Shown here one piece after another: positions 1-8,075 of a stretch of 64,000 nt of DNA. Positions within the stretch are counted from its first letter, which is position 1; the number at the start of each line of letters is the position of its first letter. Origin of the DNA: JBHIKY01 sp042139015 (lineage in GTDB: Bacteria > Bacillota > Bacilli > Bacillales > Marinococcaceae); the NCBI RefSeq assembly GCF_042139015.1, contig NZ_JBHIKY010000008.1, forward strand, positions 62,001 through 126,000, written 5' to 3'. Below the pieces are notes generated by a model. It ran no database searches. It saw nothing but the letters and a program-made list of their open reading frames with translations, and was not told the origin of the DNA. Position numbers and translations under genes: made by a program.

Positions 1-192
1 ATCCTTTGTGTAACCTTCTCTTTCAACCATTTCATGAAAGGAAGCTGAAATGTCATCTAAAATAGATTCGCCATTATTCGTTTTATTTGTGGGAATTGAC
101 CACTTCTGTTTCATTTCAGCATCCTCTGTAAAGACAGCCATTTTAACAGCTGTTCCTCCTACATCAATTCCTAATACATAAGCTGCCTGCAT
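1..192 (-). CDS. glcK: Glucokinase (ROK family), N-terminal part, runs off the window
   Basis: Only the first 64 codons are inside the window. The start is MQAAYVLGIDVGGTAVKMAV, and its GIDVGGT motif is the ATP phosphate-binding loop of ROK-family sugar kinases. Glucokinase phosphorylates intracellular glucose to glucose-6-phosphate at the entry to glycolysis. The ATG at 192 follows the small yqgQ gene by 18 bases, and the yqgQ-glcK pair is the B. subtilis arrangement, which supports glucokinase over other ROK members. The ROK cysteine cluster that would confirm the family lies beyond the edge. Confidence 0.85.
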   Translation of the reverse strand, partial: MQAAYVLGIDVGGTAVKMAVFTEDAEMKQKWSIPTNKTNNGESILDDISASFHEMVEREGYTKD

Positions 193-210
193 TCTGTTTT
201 CTTCCTTTCC

Positions 211-402
211 TTACCTGCCCGCTTTCATTTCTTTTCTGATAATGAGTGTGGCTTTTCTGAATGTGTCACTGTCCATGATTCCAAGCTTATAGGCTTCCTT
301 TAATTCTTCTTCCATTAATTCAAGATCTGTCTGCCTGTTTTTCGTATAAATAAAGGTACCCATCTGCTTCAGCCAGAGACGAACATCTGTCATCGTTTCC
401 AT
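211..402 (-). CDS. yqgQ: YqgQ family small protein (DUF910)
   Basis: This is a 63-residue soluble acidic protein, predicted to be mostly helical. The sequence from DVRLWLKQMGTFIYTKNR through MEEELKEAYKLGIMD matches my recollection of the YqgQ/DUF910 family, which folds as a short three-helix bundle and has no known function. It sits immediately upstream of glucokinase, as in B. subtilis, and the two are probably cotranscribed. A larger frame overlaps part of this area on the same strand, but it is cysteine- and aromatic-rich with no recognisable domain, so I treat that one as spurious. Confidence 0.85.
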   Translation of the reverse strand: METMTDVRLWLKQMGTFIYTKNRQTDLELMEEELKEAYKLGIMDSDTFRKATLIIRKEMKAGR

Positions 403-418
403 TTAATCACCACGTCTA

Positions 419-985
419 TTATATCAGCAGTATGCAGGCAAAGAAAAGCAGCATTCCAAAGGGAACGAAAACTACAGCCGCAGACCTCCTCCATTTTTGC
501 TGTAAGAAGGACTGCAGGATGCTCCCTCCAAAGAAAAAGACCACAAGACACACATAGTAAAAAATAAGCATATAAAAAGAAGAAAACCAGATACCTGCTT
601 CCCAACCGATAAAAAGGCTGAAGATGGCTACTGCTATCCAAAGTGGAGAACTTTCTGAATGATAAAAACCGTGAACAGGTGAAAAACAGAATAAGGCTGC
701 AGCTGTGATACTCAGAGCTGCTAAAGTCCGGAGTAAAGTGACAATCCAAAAACTCTCCTCGATCCTGAAAATAGCAAAAGAAGATAAAAAGAACCCCGCA
801 TAGCAAAGGCATGCACACAGTAAAAGCAGACCGAGCGATATTCTCATCTGCTTCCGCTTCGTATACATAACAGACGCCCCGATGCTCATAGAAAATAACA
901 CTATTCCCGAAATAGATGCAAAAATTTTTTGCACCTCCCCACTTGAACAGTTTTCTTCTACTATATGAGACGTAATGATTCCCAT
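419..985 (-). CDS. Unknown polytopic membrane protein
   Basis: This is a 188-residue protein with about five or six hydrophobic segments (roughly residues 22-40, 50-72, 80-98, 108-122, 128-155 and 168-187) joined by short loops with a few basic residues. I do not recognise the family. It begins 24 bases after the stop of the SpoVAF-like germination gene on the same strand, so it is probably cotranscribed with it. SpoVAF is reported to work with a small membrane partner (FigP/YqhR) in B. subtilis. Whether this protein has that role is speculation from position and topology only. The start at 985 has a GGGGA ribosome-binding sequence. Confidence 0.6.
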   Translation of the reverse strand: MGIITSHIVEENCSSGEVQKIFASISGIVLFSMSIGASVMYTKRKQMRISLGLLLLCACLCYAGFFLSSFAIFRIEESFWIVTLLRTLAALSITAAALFCFSPVHGFYHSESSPLWIAVAIFSLFIGWEAGIWFSSFYMLIFYYVCLVVFFFGGSILQSFLQQKWRRSAAVVFVPFGMLLFFACILLI

Positions 986-1009
986 TCTTGTCCCCGGCCA
1001 AAAATGTAA

Positions 1010-2455
1010 TTATTTTTTTTCATTTACTCTAGTCGTAATTTGCGGCCGTCTACTTTTTAGAGGGATAGGTTTTCTTTTAAATATATCTCCAAGCGAATGA
1101 AAGGAAAAAGGAATTAGCGGCCAAAAATAAGGAATGTGTACAGGCTTTAAACGAATAAGTAAAATACACCAGAAAGTAACAGCTGCTATAAACCCGGAAA
1201 GACCTGCGGCGGCGGCACAAAGTAAAAATATAATCCTCCATAATCGATTCGCAAGACTTAATTCATAGCTTGGAGTGGCAAAACTACCTATGGCAGCAAC
1301 AGCGAGATACAGAACTACTTCAGGCGAAAACAGTCCAACATCAATTGCAATTTGACCGATTAATATGGCTGCAACTAATCCTAAAGCAGTAGCAAGTGCA
1401 GTTGGTGTGTGGATCGCTGCCATACGAAGCATTTCAATGCCGGTTTCAGCCACTAAGAACTGAATAAGCAATGGAACAGAGCCTTCTTTTTCTTCCCCGA
1501 TGTAATGAATTACATCAGGAGTATCAATCAGGCCTTCTGCATATAAAAACCAGAGAGGAAGCAGGAACAACGATGCCCATACTGCGGTAAACCGGACAAA
1601 TCTGTGCATTGTACCAATAATTGGCTTTTGCCGATATTCTTCTGCATGCTGTAGATGATGCCAAAACGTGACAGGGGTAATCATAACAGTCGGGGAGCCA
1701 TCTACGAAAAGAAGAATATGACCTTCTAGAAGGTGAGCTGCAGCGACATCCGGCCTTTCTGTATAGCGGACAAGTGGATAGGGGTTCATGTAGTGGCCGA
1801 AAATATATTCTTCCAACGTTTTGTCAGCCATTGGAAGACCATCTATGTTTATATTTTCAATTGCCTTTTTCATTTCCTGGACAAGATGTGGATTTGCAAT
1901 ATCCTTCATATAACTAATACAAATGTCTGTTTTGGAACGCTGACCGACTGTAAGATGCTCCATCCGAAGCCTGCGATCCCGTATTCTTCGCCGTGTCAAA
2001 GCTGTATTAAAAACAATTGTCTCGACAAACCCATCTTTTGCTCCCCTGACAATCTGCTCTGTTTCTGGTTCAGCTATACTTCGAACTGGATATTCTCGTG
2101 TATCGATAAGTATAACTTTTTCTGCGCCATCTATTAGCAAGGCTGCAGGCCCGGCAAGCACCTGGTCAATTGTCTCATCGAGATCATTTGTAGTTGAAAG
2201 CTCAAGATAAGGTAAAACAGATTGAAGCAGCTTGTCTACTCTGCTGCCATTTTTAATTTTATCGGCATGATCTGCAAGCTCCTTTTGTATGTGAATAATG
2301 GCTGTATCTTTGGAAAGCCCGTCTACCGTAAATAAAATCATATTTATATCCCCGTGGGTAAGCGGTAATTCTATAACATCGAAATTTTCTTCTGCAGCTA
2401 ACTCATCTGATATATATTTACGATTTTTAAACAGATTGGACGAAACCTTGTTCAT
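1010..2455 (-). CDS. Spore germination protein, GerA/SpoVAF family A-subunit
   Basis: This protein has about 481 residues. An N-terminal cytoplasmic domain covers roughly residues 1-270, and a C-terminal membrane domain has about five segments. The loop DGSPTVMITPVTFWHHL and the stretch GQIAIDVGLFSPEVVLYLA are typical of GerA-family A subunits, which act in the inner spore membrane. No B or C subunit genes are nearby, so this is a stand-alone member like SpoVAF rather than a full nutrient receptor. The ATG at 2455 is preferred because a GAGGTG ribosome-binding site lies six to seven bases upstream. A GTG three codons earlier would overlap that site. The gene is an insertion relative to B. subtilis, where gluP, yqgQ and glcK are adjacent. 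Expression in the forespore is expected but was not shown from the sequence. Confidence 0.85.
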   Translation of the reverse strand: MNKVSSNLFKNRKYISDELAAEENFDVIELPLTHGDINMILFTVDGLSKDTAIIHIQKELADHADKIKNGSRVDKLLQSVLPYLELSTTNDLDETIDQVLAGPAALLIDGAEKVILIDTREYPVRSIAEPETEQIVRGAKDGFVETIVFNTALTRRRIRDRRLRMEHLTVGQRSKTDICISYMKDIANPHLVQEMKKAIENINIDGLPMADKTLEEYIFGHYMNPYPLVRYTERPDVAAAHLLEGHILLFVDGSPTVMITPVTFWHHLQHAEEYRQKPIIGTMHRFVRFTAVWASLFLLPLWFLYAEGLIDTPDVIHYIGEEKEGSVPLLIQFLVAETGIEMLRMAAIHTPTALATALGLVAAILIGQIAIDVGLFSPEVVLYLAVAAIGSFATPSYELSLANRLWRIIFLLCAAAAGLSGFIAAVTFWCILLIRLKPVHIPYFWPLIPFSFHSLGDIFKRKPIPLKSRRPQITTRVNEKK

Positions 2456-2571
2456 ACATTTCACCTCACTTGCTGCTTAGGATTCCATTCTTATATCATT
2501 CTCATGCAATTGAACGTCATGTTATTCAAGCCGGCTCATACATATGGTAAGGAAGAACAGGGACAGGGGTT

Positions 2572-3306
2572 ATGTTAATGAAATGGATTTGCACATTTAC
2601 TTTCTTTTTTATGTTTCTGGTGTTCCCAGAAACATTACACGCCAATGTCATCAGTACCCTTGATATTTTGCACATTGAAGACGATGATGAATACATTCTT
2701 GAATGGGGCGCTCAATCTTCAGGACAAGAGATAAATGCCTCGGAACGGATGGTTTCCATCCTTTTTGAAGATGGTTATATGAAAGAGGTTTTCTCTAAAG
2801 ATCAAAGAAAAAGTGAAAAGTTGGTTTTGCAGAAGCAGACGAAAGCACAGGAAAGTAGTAAATACGAAGTAGTGACCCTAAATTTTTCCCGTGAGAAAGA
2901 TAAATTCACGGTTGGAGCTGATGCAGTTTCTTTATATGTGCTGGATACTCCCCGTTCAGATATGGTTTCCTTTAAGAATCCTAAAAACGATGTAGAAAAA
3001 AAAGCAAAGAAAATACTCGACGCAGTTACTTTTCAACAACAGTCTCATATTTACAGAATTATTAATGAAAAACGACCTGATTCTCCGTATTTATTTGCTT
3101 TAAATGATATCAGTGAGTGGCACCAATTTCTTCAGAATTCGCAGAATGACTACAGTGCTGAAGAATGGAACAGCATTACCATTAATTTATATCACCGACT
3201 TCTTGATGCTCAACAGCACGACCATAAGCTCGGCATGCCTTTTCTTTCCTGGGACCCTTCCACTCGCTCTATACTCTGTTATGTACATTACAGCAGGTAT
3301 AAATAA
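2572..3306 (+). CDS. Unknown secreted protein
   Basis: This is a 244-residue protein with a clear N-terminal signal peptide (MLMKWICTFTFFFMFLVF, then probable cleavage after ETLHA). The mature part is soluble and charged and contains no domain I recognise. It is one of few plus-strand genes here and is divergent from the SpoVAF-like gene, with 116 bases between their starts. The C-terminus reads smoothly to a stop just before a strong hairpin. The position beside a germination gene may hint at a spore-envelope role, but nothing in the sequence shows this. Confidence 0.6.
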   Translation: MLMKWICTFTFFFMFLVFPETLHANVISTLDILHIEDDDEYILEWGAQSSGQEINASERMVSILFEDGYMKEVFSKDQRKSEKLVLQKQTKAQESSKYEVVTLNFSREKDKFTVGADAVSLYVLDTPRSDMVSFKNPKNDVEKKAKKILDAVTFQQQSHIYRIINEKRPDSPYLFALNDISEWHQFLQNSQNDYSAEEWNSITINLYHRLLDAQQHDHKLGMPFLSWDPSTRSILCYVHYSRYK

Positions 3307-3308
3307 AG

Positions 3309-3380
3309 AGGCTGTCGCAAAACCAGCAAAGAAAAACTAGACTTCTCGCCAGGTGAAATGGCGAAAAGCCTAGTTTTTTA
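3309..3380 (+). terminator. Bidirectional terminator-like hairpin with repeat-type left end
   Basis: The inverted arms AAAAACTAG...CTTCTCGCC (3332-3350) and GGCGAAAAGCCTAGTTTTTT (3360-3379) form a long stem ending in a T run. It can terminate the plus-strand secreted-protein gene and, with an A run on the other side, the rhomboid gene. It begins with GAGGCTGTCGCAAAA, resembling transposon-type ends seen elsewhere in this window. Confidence 0.7.
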
Positions 3381-3411
3381 ATGCTTGAGGTTTGTTATTC
3401 TTCAAAGACAC

Positions 3412-4968
3412 TTATGTCCCTGCATCTTCTAATAACTCTTCAATGTGGTTAAAATCAAGCTCCTCGTTTTCCTTTCCGGTTTCTTTTGACTGTTCAAGAG
3501 AGGCCTCAGCCTCTTCAATTTTTCCAAGTTCTATATATACCAGTGCCAGATTATAATGAGCTTCGGCAAAATCCTCATTTAGTTCGACGGCCCGTTCAAA
3601 GGAAACAGCAGCAGCTTCGTAATCATTTTCATTTGTACTAATGTATCCTTTGAGAAAATGAAGCTGCGGCTGATCAGGATTGTCCTCCAGAGCCGCTGTA
3701 ATTAATTCATCAGCACGTTCATCTTCTCCTCTTTCAAGCCATTCCTGTGCTATCTGAGCATCCATTAATGGAGAAGAAGCTTTATTTTCATTTTCAAATC
3801 CAAACCAGGTAAGTCCCCCAGCACAGCCGATAAGCACCAGCAGTGTCGGGATTTGAAGCTTTGAAAAGCCATGCTTCGGGAGGTGGACAAAGCTTGAAGC
3901 AAGAAATCCTCCTGCCAGCCCTCCAATATGGGCACCATTATCTATTGCAGGTATCGTAAATCCAAAGGCTAAGTTTAAACCTAATATAAAGAGTACATTC
4001 ATTCCCATAGTACGGAAAAATAAATCTTTATGAATGACTCCGAAATACAGAAGAGCTCCAAAACAACCGAAAATGGCCCCAGAGGCGCCTGCGGAAACTT
4101 GATCATTGAAAGCAAAGCTGGCAAGCGAGCCAAATAATCCGGCAGCGGCATATATAAATAAAAACCTTGCTGTTCCATACATTCTTTCTACGGCACCGCC
4201 TAGATAGAACAAAGCAAGTGAGTTCATGACTAAATGAAGCATACCAATGTGTAAAAACATCGCTGAAAAGAGGCGCCACCATTCCCCTTCTAAGATGGCA
4301 GGGTTATATTTGGCACCAAATTCAATTAGTGTAATTATATTAGTGCTTGAACCTGACTGTTCGACCAGTAAAAACACAAACAATATGGAAGCAAGTAATA
4401 TAGTAGTGAGAATTGGCTTCCCATTCATAAAATGGGAACGATCCTGCTGCTCAGAAGCTTCTTGACGCCTTTTTACAGCTGTTCTATATTCATTAATTTT
4501 TTCTTGATGCTGCTCTTCCTCCATTTCTGCAATTGGAAACCAATTAATTCTAATACCTAAAGCTTGAAAAATTTCCTGAGGGGTGTTTACTGCCTCTGTA
4601 GCACCTTTTATGGAAGTAAGAAACGTATACACAATATTTTTATTTTTTTTGTCAGATGTTTGTTTAAATGTTTCATCCATATTAACAGGCGGATATGATG
4701 TAACATATATATTGTAAAAGGGCGCTTTTCTGAGAGCAAGCCGCTGCTTTAATGACCGAAATGACAATTCTGCCTGCTCTTTATCCTTCAATGCATCCCT
4801 CAGCCAGATATGTTCCATCCGGGCAACACGAACAACAGAACGCTGCCCTCCGTTATCTTTTAACAGCCATATTTGTTTTTTATCTGTACTTCTCTCAAGT
4901 ATACGAAAATCTTCATTTATTACGAGGTGGAATACTATTTTCCAGTAAAGATGATTGGCCATCATCAT
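3412..4968 (-). CDS. gluP: Rhomboid family intramembrane serine protease GluP with TPR repeats
   Basis: This is a 518-residue protein. The N-terminal soluble domain spans about residues 1-185, followed by a seven-helix rhomboid core. The core contains the catalytic serine motif GASGAIFG near residue 290 and the catalytic histidine in NGAHIGGLAGG. The C-terminal part (about 415-505) has two TPR units, for example ADELITAALEDNPDQPQLHFLKGY and a second ending in LALVYIELGK. Length and domain order match B. subtilis YqgP/GluP (507 aa), which cleaves membrane substrates such as the Mg2+ transporter MgtE with FtsH. Three ATG codons in tandem (4968, 4965, 4962) could start the protein. The HAD phosphatase gene ends three bases upstream, so the two are coupled. 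Confidence 0.93.
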   Translation of the reverse strand: MMMANHLYWKIVFHLVINEDFRILERSTDKKQIWLLKDNGGQRSVVRVARMEHIWLRDALKDKEQAELSFRSLKQRLALRKAPFYNIYVTSYPPVNMDETFKQTSDKKNKNIVYTFLTSIKGATEAVNTPQEIFQALGIRINWFPIAEMEEEQHQEKINEYRTAVKRRQEASEQQDRSHFMNGKPILTTILLASILFVFLLVEQSGSSTNIITLIEFGAKYNPAILEGEWWRLFSAMFLHIGMLHLVMNSLALFYLGGAVERMYGTARFLFIYAAAGLFGSLASFAFNDQVSAGASGAIFGCFGALLYFGVIHKDLFFRTMGMNVLFILGLNLAFGFTIPAIDNGAHIGGLAGGFLASSFVHLPKHGFSKLQIPTLLVLIGCAGGLTWFGFENENKASSPLMDAQIAQEWLERGEDERADELITAALEDNPDQPQLHFLKGYISTNENDYEAAAVSFERAVELNEDFAEAHYNLALVYIELGKIEEAEASLEQSKETGKENEELDFNHIEELLEDAGT

Positions 4969-4971
4969 TCC

Positions 4972-5721
4972 CTAATCCTCATCCTTCCCTAAAGCAGCCT
5001 TAAAAAAGGTACAGACCTCCTCAAGCGAATGACAGCTCAAGATTGGTTCTCTCACCGGGGTTTCAAGTATTTTTTCTCCTCTTGTGTTTACATAAATAGC
5101 CCCCCAGCCTGCTTTATGCGCCCCTTCAATATCGAGATCCCAAGCGTCTCCAATATAAAGAGCACGCTTGCTTTTGGTGTGCATCTTCTTAATTGCATAC
5201 TCAAACATTTCTTTCTCTGGTTTTTTAGCGGAGCATTCCTCGGAGATAAATATATGCTCTGAAGGTATATATTCATACAGCTGCAGCCGCTTTATTTTTT
5301 CATACTGTGTGCTGGTGTTTCCATTTGTAATAATTCCTAGATTCACCTGATTACTATACAATAGGTCCAATAAATCATATAACCCTTCAAATGGTTCTAT
5401 ATATGCTGGAACTATGCTTTCATAATGTTGATGAAAACGATCAGCATCCTCATCACTATATGGGAGTTCCATATCTTCCATTGATTTTTCAAATCTTTTT
5501 CTTCTATATTCACGATGAGTCAGCTGGTCATTTTCAAATTCTTTCCAAAGAGAATCACAATAATGTTTAAAGGAGGAGAACCATGTGGAGATATCTACGT
5601 TATCGCTGCTGCATTTTTCCCTGTATATCGAGTAGAACGTTTGTTTCACTGCTTTTTCAAAAGCTTTTTCATGACTGTAAAGTGTGTTATCAAGGTCGAA
5701 ACAGATGGTTGACCACTTCAT
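4972..5721 (-). CDS. HAD superfamily hydrolase (subfamily IA phosphatase)
   Basis: This is a 249-residue soluble phosphatase of the haloacid dehalogenase fold. Motif I is FDLDNTLY near residue 9 (nucleophile and acid aspartates). Motif II is ITNGNT, motif III has the lysine in SAKKPEKEMF, and motif IV is IGDAWDLDI. A helical cap lies between motifs I and II, as in subfamily IA members such as YfnB and YjjG. The substrate cannot be read from the sequence; small phosphate esters or nucleotides are typical. The ATG at 5721 has a GGAGGG site seven bases upstream, better than the in-frame TTG seven codons earlier. It is cotranscribed with gluP. Confidence 0.88.
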   Translation of the reverse strand: MKWSTICFDLDNTLYSHEKAFEKAVKQTFYSIYREKCSSDNVDISTWFSSFKHYCDSLWKEFENDQLTHREYRRKRFEKSMEDMELPYSDEDADRFHQHYESIVPAYIEPFEGLYDLLDLLYSNQVNLGIITNGNTSTQYEKIKRLQLYEYIPSEHIFISEECSAKKPEKEMFEYAIKKMHTKSKRALYIGDAWDLDIEGAHKAGWGAIYVNTRGEKILETPVREPILSCHSLEEVCTFFKAALGKDED

Positions 5722-5892
5722 AGAAACCCTCCAGTTTCCCAATTATAACAAGGCTTCAGGCTCATTACGACTATTTACCATTGCAATTATATAAAGAAAA
5801 ACCTGGCTTGTTGCCAATTTAAAAACGCGGTAGCCTTGACTGTTCAGATACCATAATTCTTTACTATGATTAAATTTCTTTAAAGTTCCATT

Positions 5893-5925
5893 GAAAAAAG
5901 TACCGCAGTTACACGGTACTTTTTC
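5893..5925 (-). terminator. Terminator hairpin overlapping the end of the small membrane gene
   Basis: AAAAAGTACCG and CGGTACTTTTT form an 11-bp stem with an 8-base loop. The A run on the left gives a U run for leftward transcription. The stop codon of the yqgO-like gene (5909-5911) is in the loop. Confidence 0.7.
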
Positions 5926-6112
5926 CAGTCCCTGTTAAAGGAGCAAGTAATTGATTTCTTACCAACGGTATTCTTAATCCTATCATAACAAGCGTTCTCC
6001 TCAGTGGCCGATTGTTCATGATAACTGAAAAAAGTGAACCTTTAACGAGCCAAATGATGAAAAGAAAAATGAGGATAACTATAAACGATCTCCACCGCAT
6101 CAATGCCTTCAC
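5909..6112 (-). CDS. Small membrane protein, YqgO-like by position
   Basis: This is a 67-residue protein with one N-terminal membrane segment (SFIVILIFLFIIWLVKG, about 9-25) and a basic tail (NNRPLRRTLVMIGLRIPLVRN). It lies between yqgN and gluP, where B. subtilis carries the similarly small yqgO. I infer equivalence from position and size only. Function is unknown. The start follows an AAAAAGGGTGAAGGC ribosome-binding region. The terminal hairpin suggests it is the last gene of its transcript. Confidence 0.65.
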   Translation of the reverse strand: MKALMRWRSFIVILIFLFIIWLVKGSLFSVIMNNRPLRRTLVMIGLRIPLVRNQLLAPLTGTGKSTV

Positions 6113-6172
6113 CCTTTTTACGTTATAGTCTGCAAAGTCAGCAAAATCATACGCGGCAGATTATAGTAATTC

Positions 6173-6733
6173 CTATATAATTCCAGACTCCGTAATAATC
6201 GCATTTAGTGGAACATCGTGCGCTTCCAGCGGAAGTCGGCATATTTGAAAGTGTAATGCAAGTCCGCAGGTGACAGCGTTTGTTTCTGGGAGAAACCGAT
6301 CATAGTAGCCTCCTCCAAACCCCAGCCTGTATTTTTCTTGATTAAAAGCCAGACCGGGCACAATAATTAAGTCTGCTTCAGTTCCTTGCCGGAATATTGT
6401 TTTATCAGGATCCGGTTCGAAAATACCAGCAAATTCTTCCTGTGTTTGGTCAAAACTCGTAATTTCATAAAAGTGGAGCTGCCGATTTGGCAGATCCGCG
6501 CGTGGAATAAGCATCTTTTTGTTAAGCAGCCAGCCCTTTTCAATTATTGGCTTTGTGTTTACTTCATTTTGTGTTGACATTGTAACAGCTACGGTTTCAG
6601 CGTCCTTCCAGCATGGCCATTCAAATAGATAATCATAAAGGCGGGCACTTTTATTTGTAATTTCTGCAGCGCTGTGTGCAGCAAATGACCTTTTTATTTG
6701 TTCTCGTAATTTCTTCTTTTCGTTGTTCATCAT
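6173..6733 (-). CDS. yqgN: 5-formyltetrahydrofolate cyclo-ligase (MTHF synthetase)
   Basis: This is a 186-residue soluble enzyme that converts 5-formyl-THF plus ATP to 5,10-methenyl-THF, salvaging folate. The hallmark RLGFGGGYYDRFL loop is near residue 140, and the conserved STQNEVNT and LIVPGLAFN segments are present. The length is normal for the family. The ATG at 6733 (or the adjacent 6730) has a GGGAG site about six bases upstream; an in-frame TTG six codons earlier does not. It follows rpmG on the same strand, as in B. subtilis, but a terminator separates them. Confidence 0.92.
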   Translation of the reverse strand: MMNNEKKKLREQIKRSFAAHSAAEITNKSARLYDYLFEWPCWKDAETVAVTMSTQNEVNTKPIIEKGWLLNKKMLIPRADLPNRQLHFYEITSFDQTQEEFAGIFEPDPDKTIFRQGTEADLIIVPGLAFNQEKYRLGFGGGYYDRFLPETNAVTCGLALHFQICRLPLEAHDVPLNAIITESGII

Positions 6734-6832
6734 TATTGACTCCCAATACAAACTAAAATTAATTAATAAACTCCTGCTGCATTCAGGGTATGGACTTCGA
6801 AGAAAAGCTCAGGATCTGTAATTAGATTTTAA

Positions 6833-6880
6833 GGTGAAAAAAATAAGCAGAGGAGATACTCTCCAACTGCTTATTTAGTC
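6833..6880 (-). terminator. rpmG terminator
   Basis: AAATAAGCAG with CTGCTTATTT, and an inner GGAGA/TCTCC pair, form a long stem followed leftward by a U run. The rpmG stop codon is within the right arm. Confidence 0.75.
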
Positions 6881-7020
6881 TCACGATGCAATGTGTGTTT
6901 TTTCAAACGCGGGCTGTATTTTTTTAATTCGATACGTTCCGGATTTGTGCGTTTATTTTTAGACGTAATATAGTTACGGTCGCCTGTTTCCGTGCAGGCC
7001 ATAGTTACTTGTACACGCAT
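6871..7020 (-). CDS. rpmG: 50S ribosomal protein L33 (zinc-free type)
   Basis: This is a 49-residue basic protein reading MRVQVTMACTETGDRNY, then ITSKNKRTNPERIELKKY and SPRLKKHTLHRETK. It is a typical L33 of the large ribosomal subunit near the E site. Only one cysteine remains where zinc-binding L33 paralogues have two CxxC pairs, so this is the zinc-independent form usually expressed under zinc limitation or constitutively. A GGAGG site lies upstream of the ATG at 7020, and a good sigma-A promoter precedes it. Its position next to yqgN suggests rpmGA. Confidence 0.95.
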   Translation of the reverse strand: MRVQVTMACTETGDRNYITSKNKRTNPERIELKKYSPRLKKHTLHRETK

Positions 7021-7062
7021 GCTGTATTCCCTCCAGTCATTCAACTTCTTTCATACTTTTCA

Positions 7063-7091
7063 ATAATAGCAAATTCATCCCCTCGTATCAA
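7063..7091 (-). promoter_or_regulatory. Sigma-A promoter of rpmG
   Basis: On the minus strand TTGATA (7086-7091) and TATTAT (7063-7068) are separated by 17 bases. Each matches the consensus at five of six positions. It lies 43 bases upstream of the rpmG ATG. Confidence 0.7.
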
Positions 7092-7206
7092 GTGCAAAAT
7101 CTGTCTAAACATTTTCTTATACAATCATGGAAATGCCCCCTTTTTTCTTCTGTTTAACTCAATGTATAATGAATGGAGCGATTGAAATTGTTTGGGGGGT
7201 GAAAAG

Positions 7207-7551
7207 ATGGGATGGTTTATTGGATTGATGTTTGCAGGTAGTGCTTTGTTGTTTCTTCTTTCCTTTCTCGGCAGAGAAGATGATAACAAACAAACGAAAG
7301 ATGAAATAGAACAGGTGTCGCTCTCATTTATGGGCGAAACATATCATATTAAACAGAGGCTCAGCCGGCTTGAAGAGGAGCTGCTCTCTGCTTCCCCCAC
7401 CAGCGTAAATAACGGCCCCTCCGAATCAAGGCAGGACTTAATGAAGGAAGCTTATATTTTATTCGAGCAGGGACACGACGTGAAAAGCATTTCCCAAAAA
7501 ATGAATATGAAAGAAGACGAAATTAAATATCTGCTGACGAAGCTGCAATGA
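7207..7551 (+). CDS. Membrane-anchored protein with C-terminal helix-turn-helix-like segment (YqzD-like by position)
   Basis: This is a 114-residue protein. Residues 1-20 form a single membrane anchor (GWFIGLMFAGSALLFLLSFL), the middle is an acidic coiled-coil-like stretch, and the C-terminus (YILFEQGHDVKSISQKMN to LLTKL) looks like a small helix-turn-helix. The ATG at 7207 has a GGGGGGTGAAAAG site. It is 13 bases before the next gene, and the two lie between pbpA and the rpmG-yqgN block. B. subtilis has the similarly sized yqzD and yqzC there. That equivalence is inference from size and position, and the function is unknown. Confidence 0.7.
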   Translation: MGWFIGLMFAGSALLFLLSFLGREDDNKQTKDEIEQVSLSFMGETYHIKQRLSRLEEELLSASPTSVNNGPSESRQDLMKEAYILFEQGHDVKSISQKMNMKEDEIKYLLTKLQ

Positions 7552-7564
7552 TTGAGGTGCTGAA

Positions 7565-8035
7565 ATGAAGAAAAAAACGATACGAAAGCTCGCAGCCGGG
7601 TGGTTCTCTGCCACCTGCTGTATGGCACTGTTTTATTTTGCCTCCGGTCCAACCGGAGCTACTGAGAGCACACAGACTTCATCTGTCCCGGAAAGCAGGC
7701 TGCAGTCACAGGAAACAGCTATTACCGAAGAAGAAATGATCAACGAACTTGAAAAAATGAATTATACTGTCACTTCGAATGAGAATGGAGAGGATGAAGA
7801 AAGTCAATCATCGGAAAACGGAAAAACGATTCATTCCATCCTACATGTGGAAGAGGGAATGACCAGCAGTGAAGTTGCCGATTCACTCCAGCGTCTCCAA
7901 ATTATTAACGACAAAGACCATTTCTCTGAGGTGCTTGCCGGGCAGAAAGCAGAAACAGGAATACAGGCAGGCTACTATGAATTATCCAGTGAAATGTCAG
8001 GTGAGGAGATAGTCGATACCATTACATCTCAATAA
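7565..8035 (+). CDS. Exported protein with MltG/YceG-type N-terminal (LysM-like) domain only
   Basis: This is a 156-residue protein with a signal anchor (residues 10-32) and an acidic linker. The C-terminal 75 residues (HSILHVEEGMTSSEVADSL...GIQAGYYELSSEMSGEEIV) match the small domain that precedes the catalytic part of the endolytic murein transglycosylase MltG. The catalytic domain itself is absent, so this is probably a peptidoglycan-associated regulator or binding protein rather than an enzyme. The gene ends just before the hairpin shared with the convergent PBP2 gene. Size and position resemble B. subtilis yqzC. Confidence 0.72.
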   Translation: MKKKTIRKLAAGWFSATCCMALFYFASGPTGATESTQTSSVPESRLQSQETAITEEEMINELEKMNYTVTSNENGEDEESQSSENGKTIHSILHVEEGMTSSEVADSLQRLQIINDKDHFSEVLAGQKAETGIQAGYYELSSEMSGEEIVDTITSQ

Positions 8036-8036
8036 T

Positions 8037-8073
8037 AAAACAGGCCCTCCCCCTGGAAAGGCCTGTTTTTTTC
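8037..8073 (+). terminator. Terminator between the MltG-like gene and pbpA
   Basis: AAACAGGCC and GGCCTGTTTTTTT flank a 13-base loop. It fits intrinsic termination of the plus-strand pair and, through the A run, of convergent pbpA. Confidence 0.85.
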
Positions 8074-8075
8074 AT

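Noticed and set aside
390..1001. 203-codon minus-strand frame overlapping yqgQ and the unknown membrane protein
   Set aside because: It overlaps two better frames, is rich in Cys, Phe and Ser, and has no domain; the 188-codon frame has regular membrane segments and a start site.
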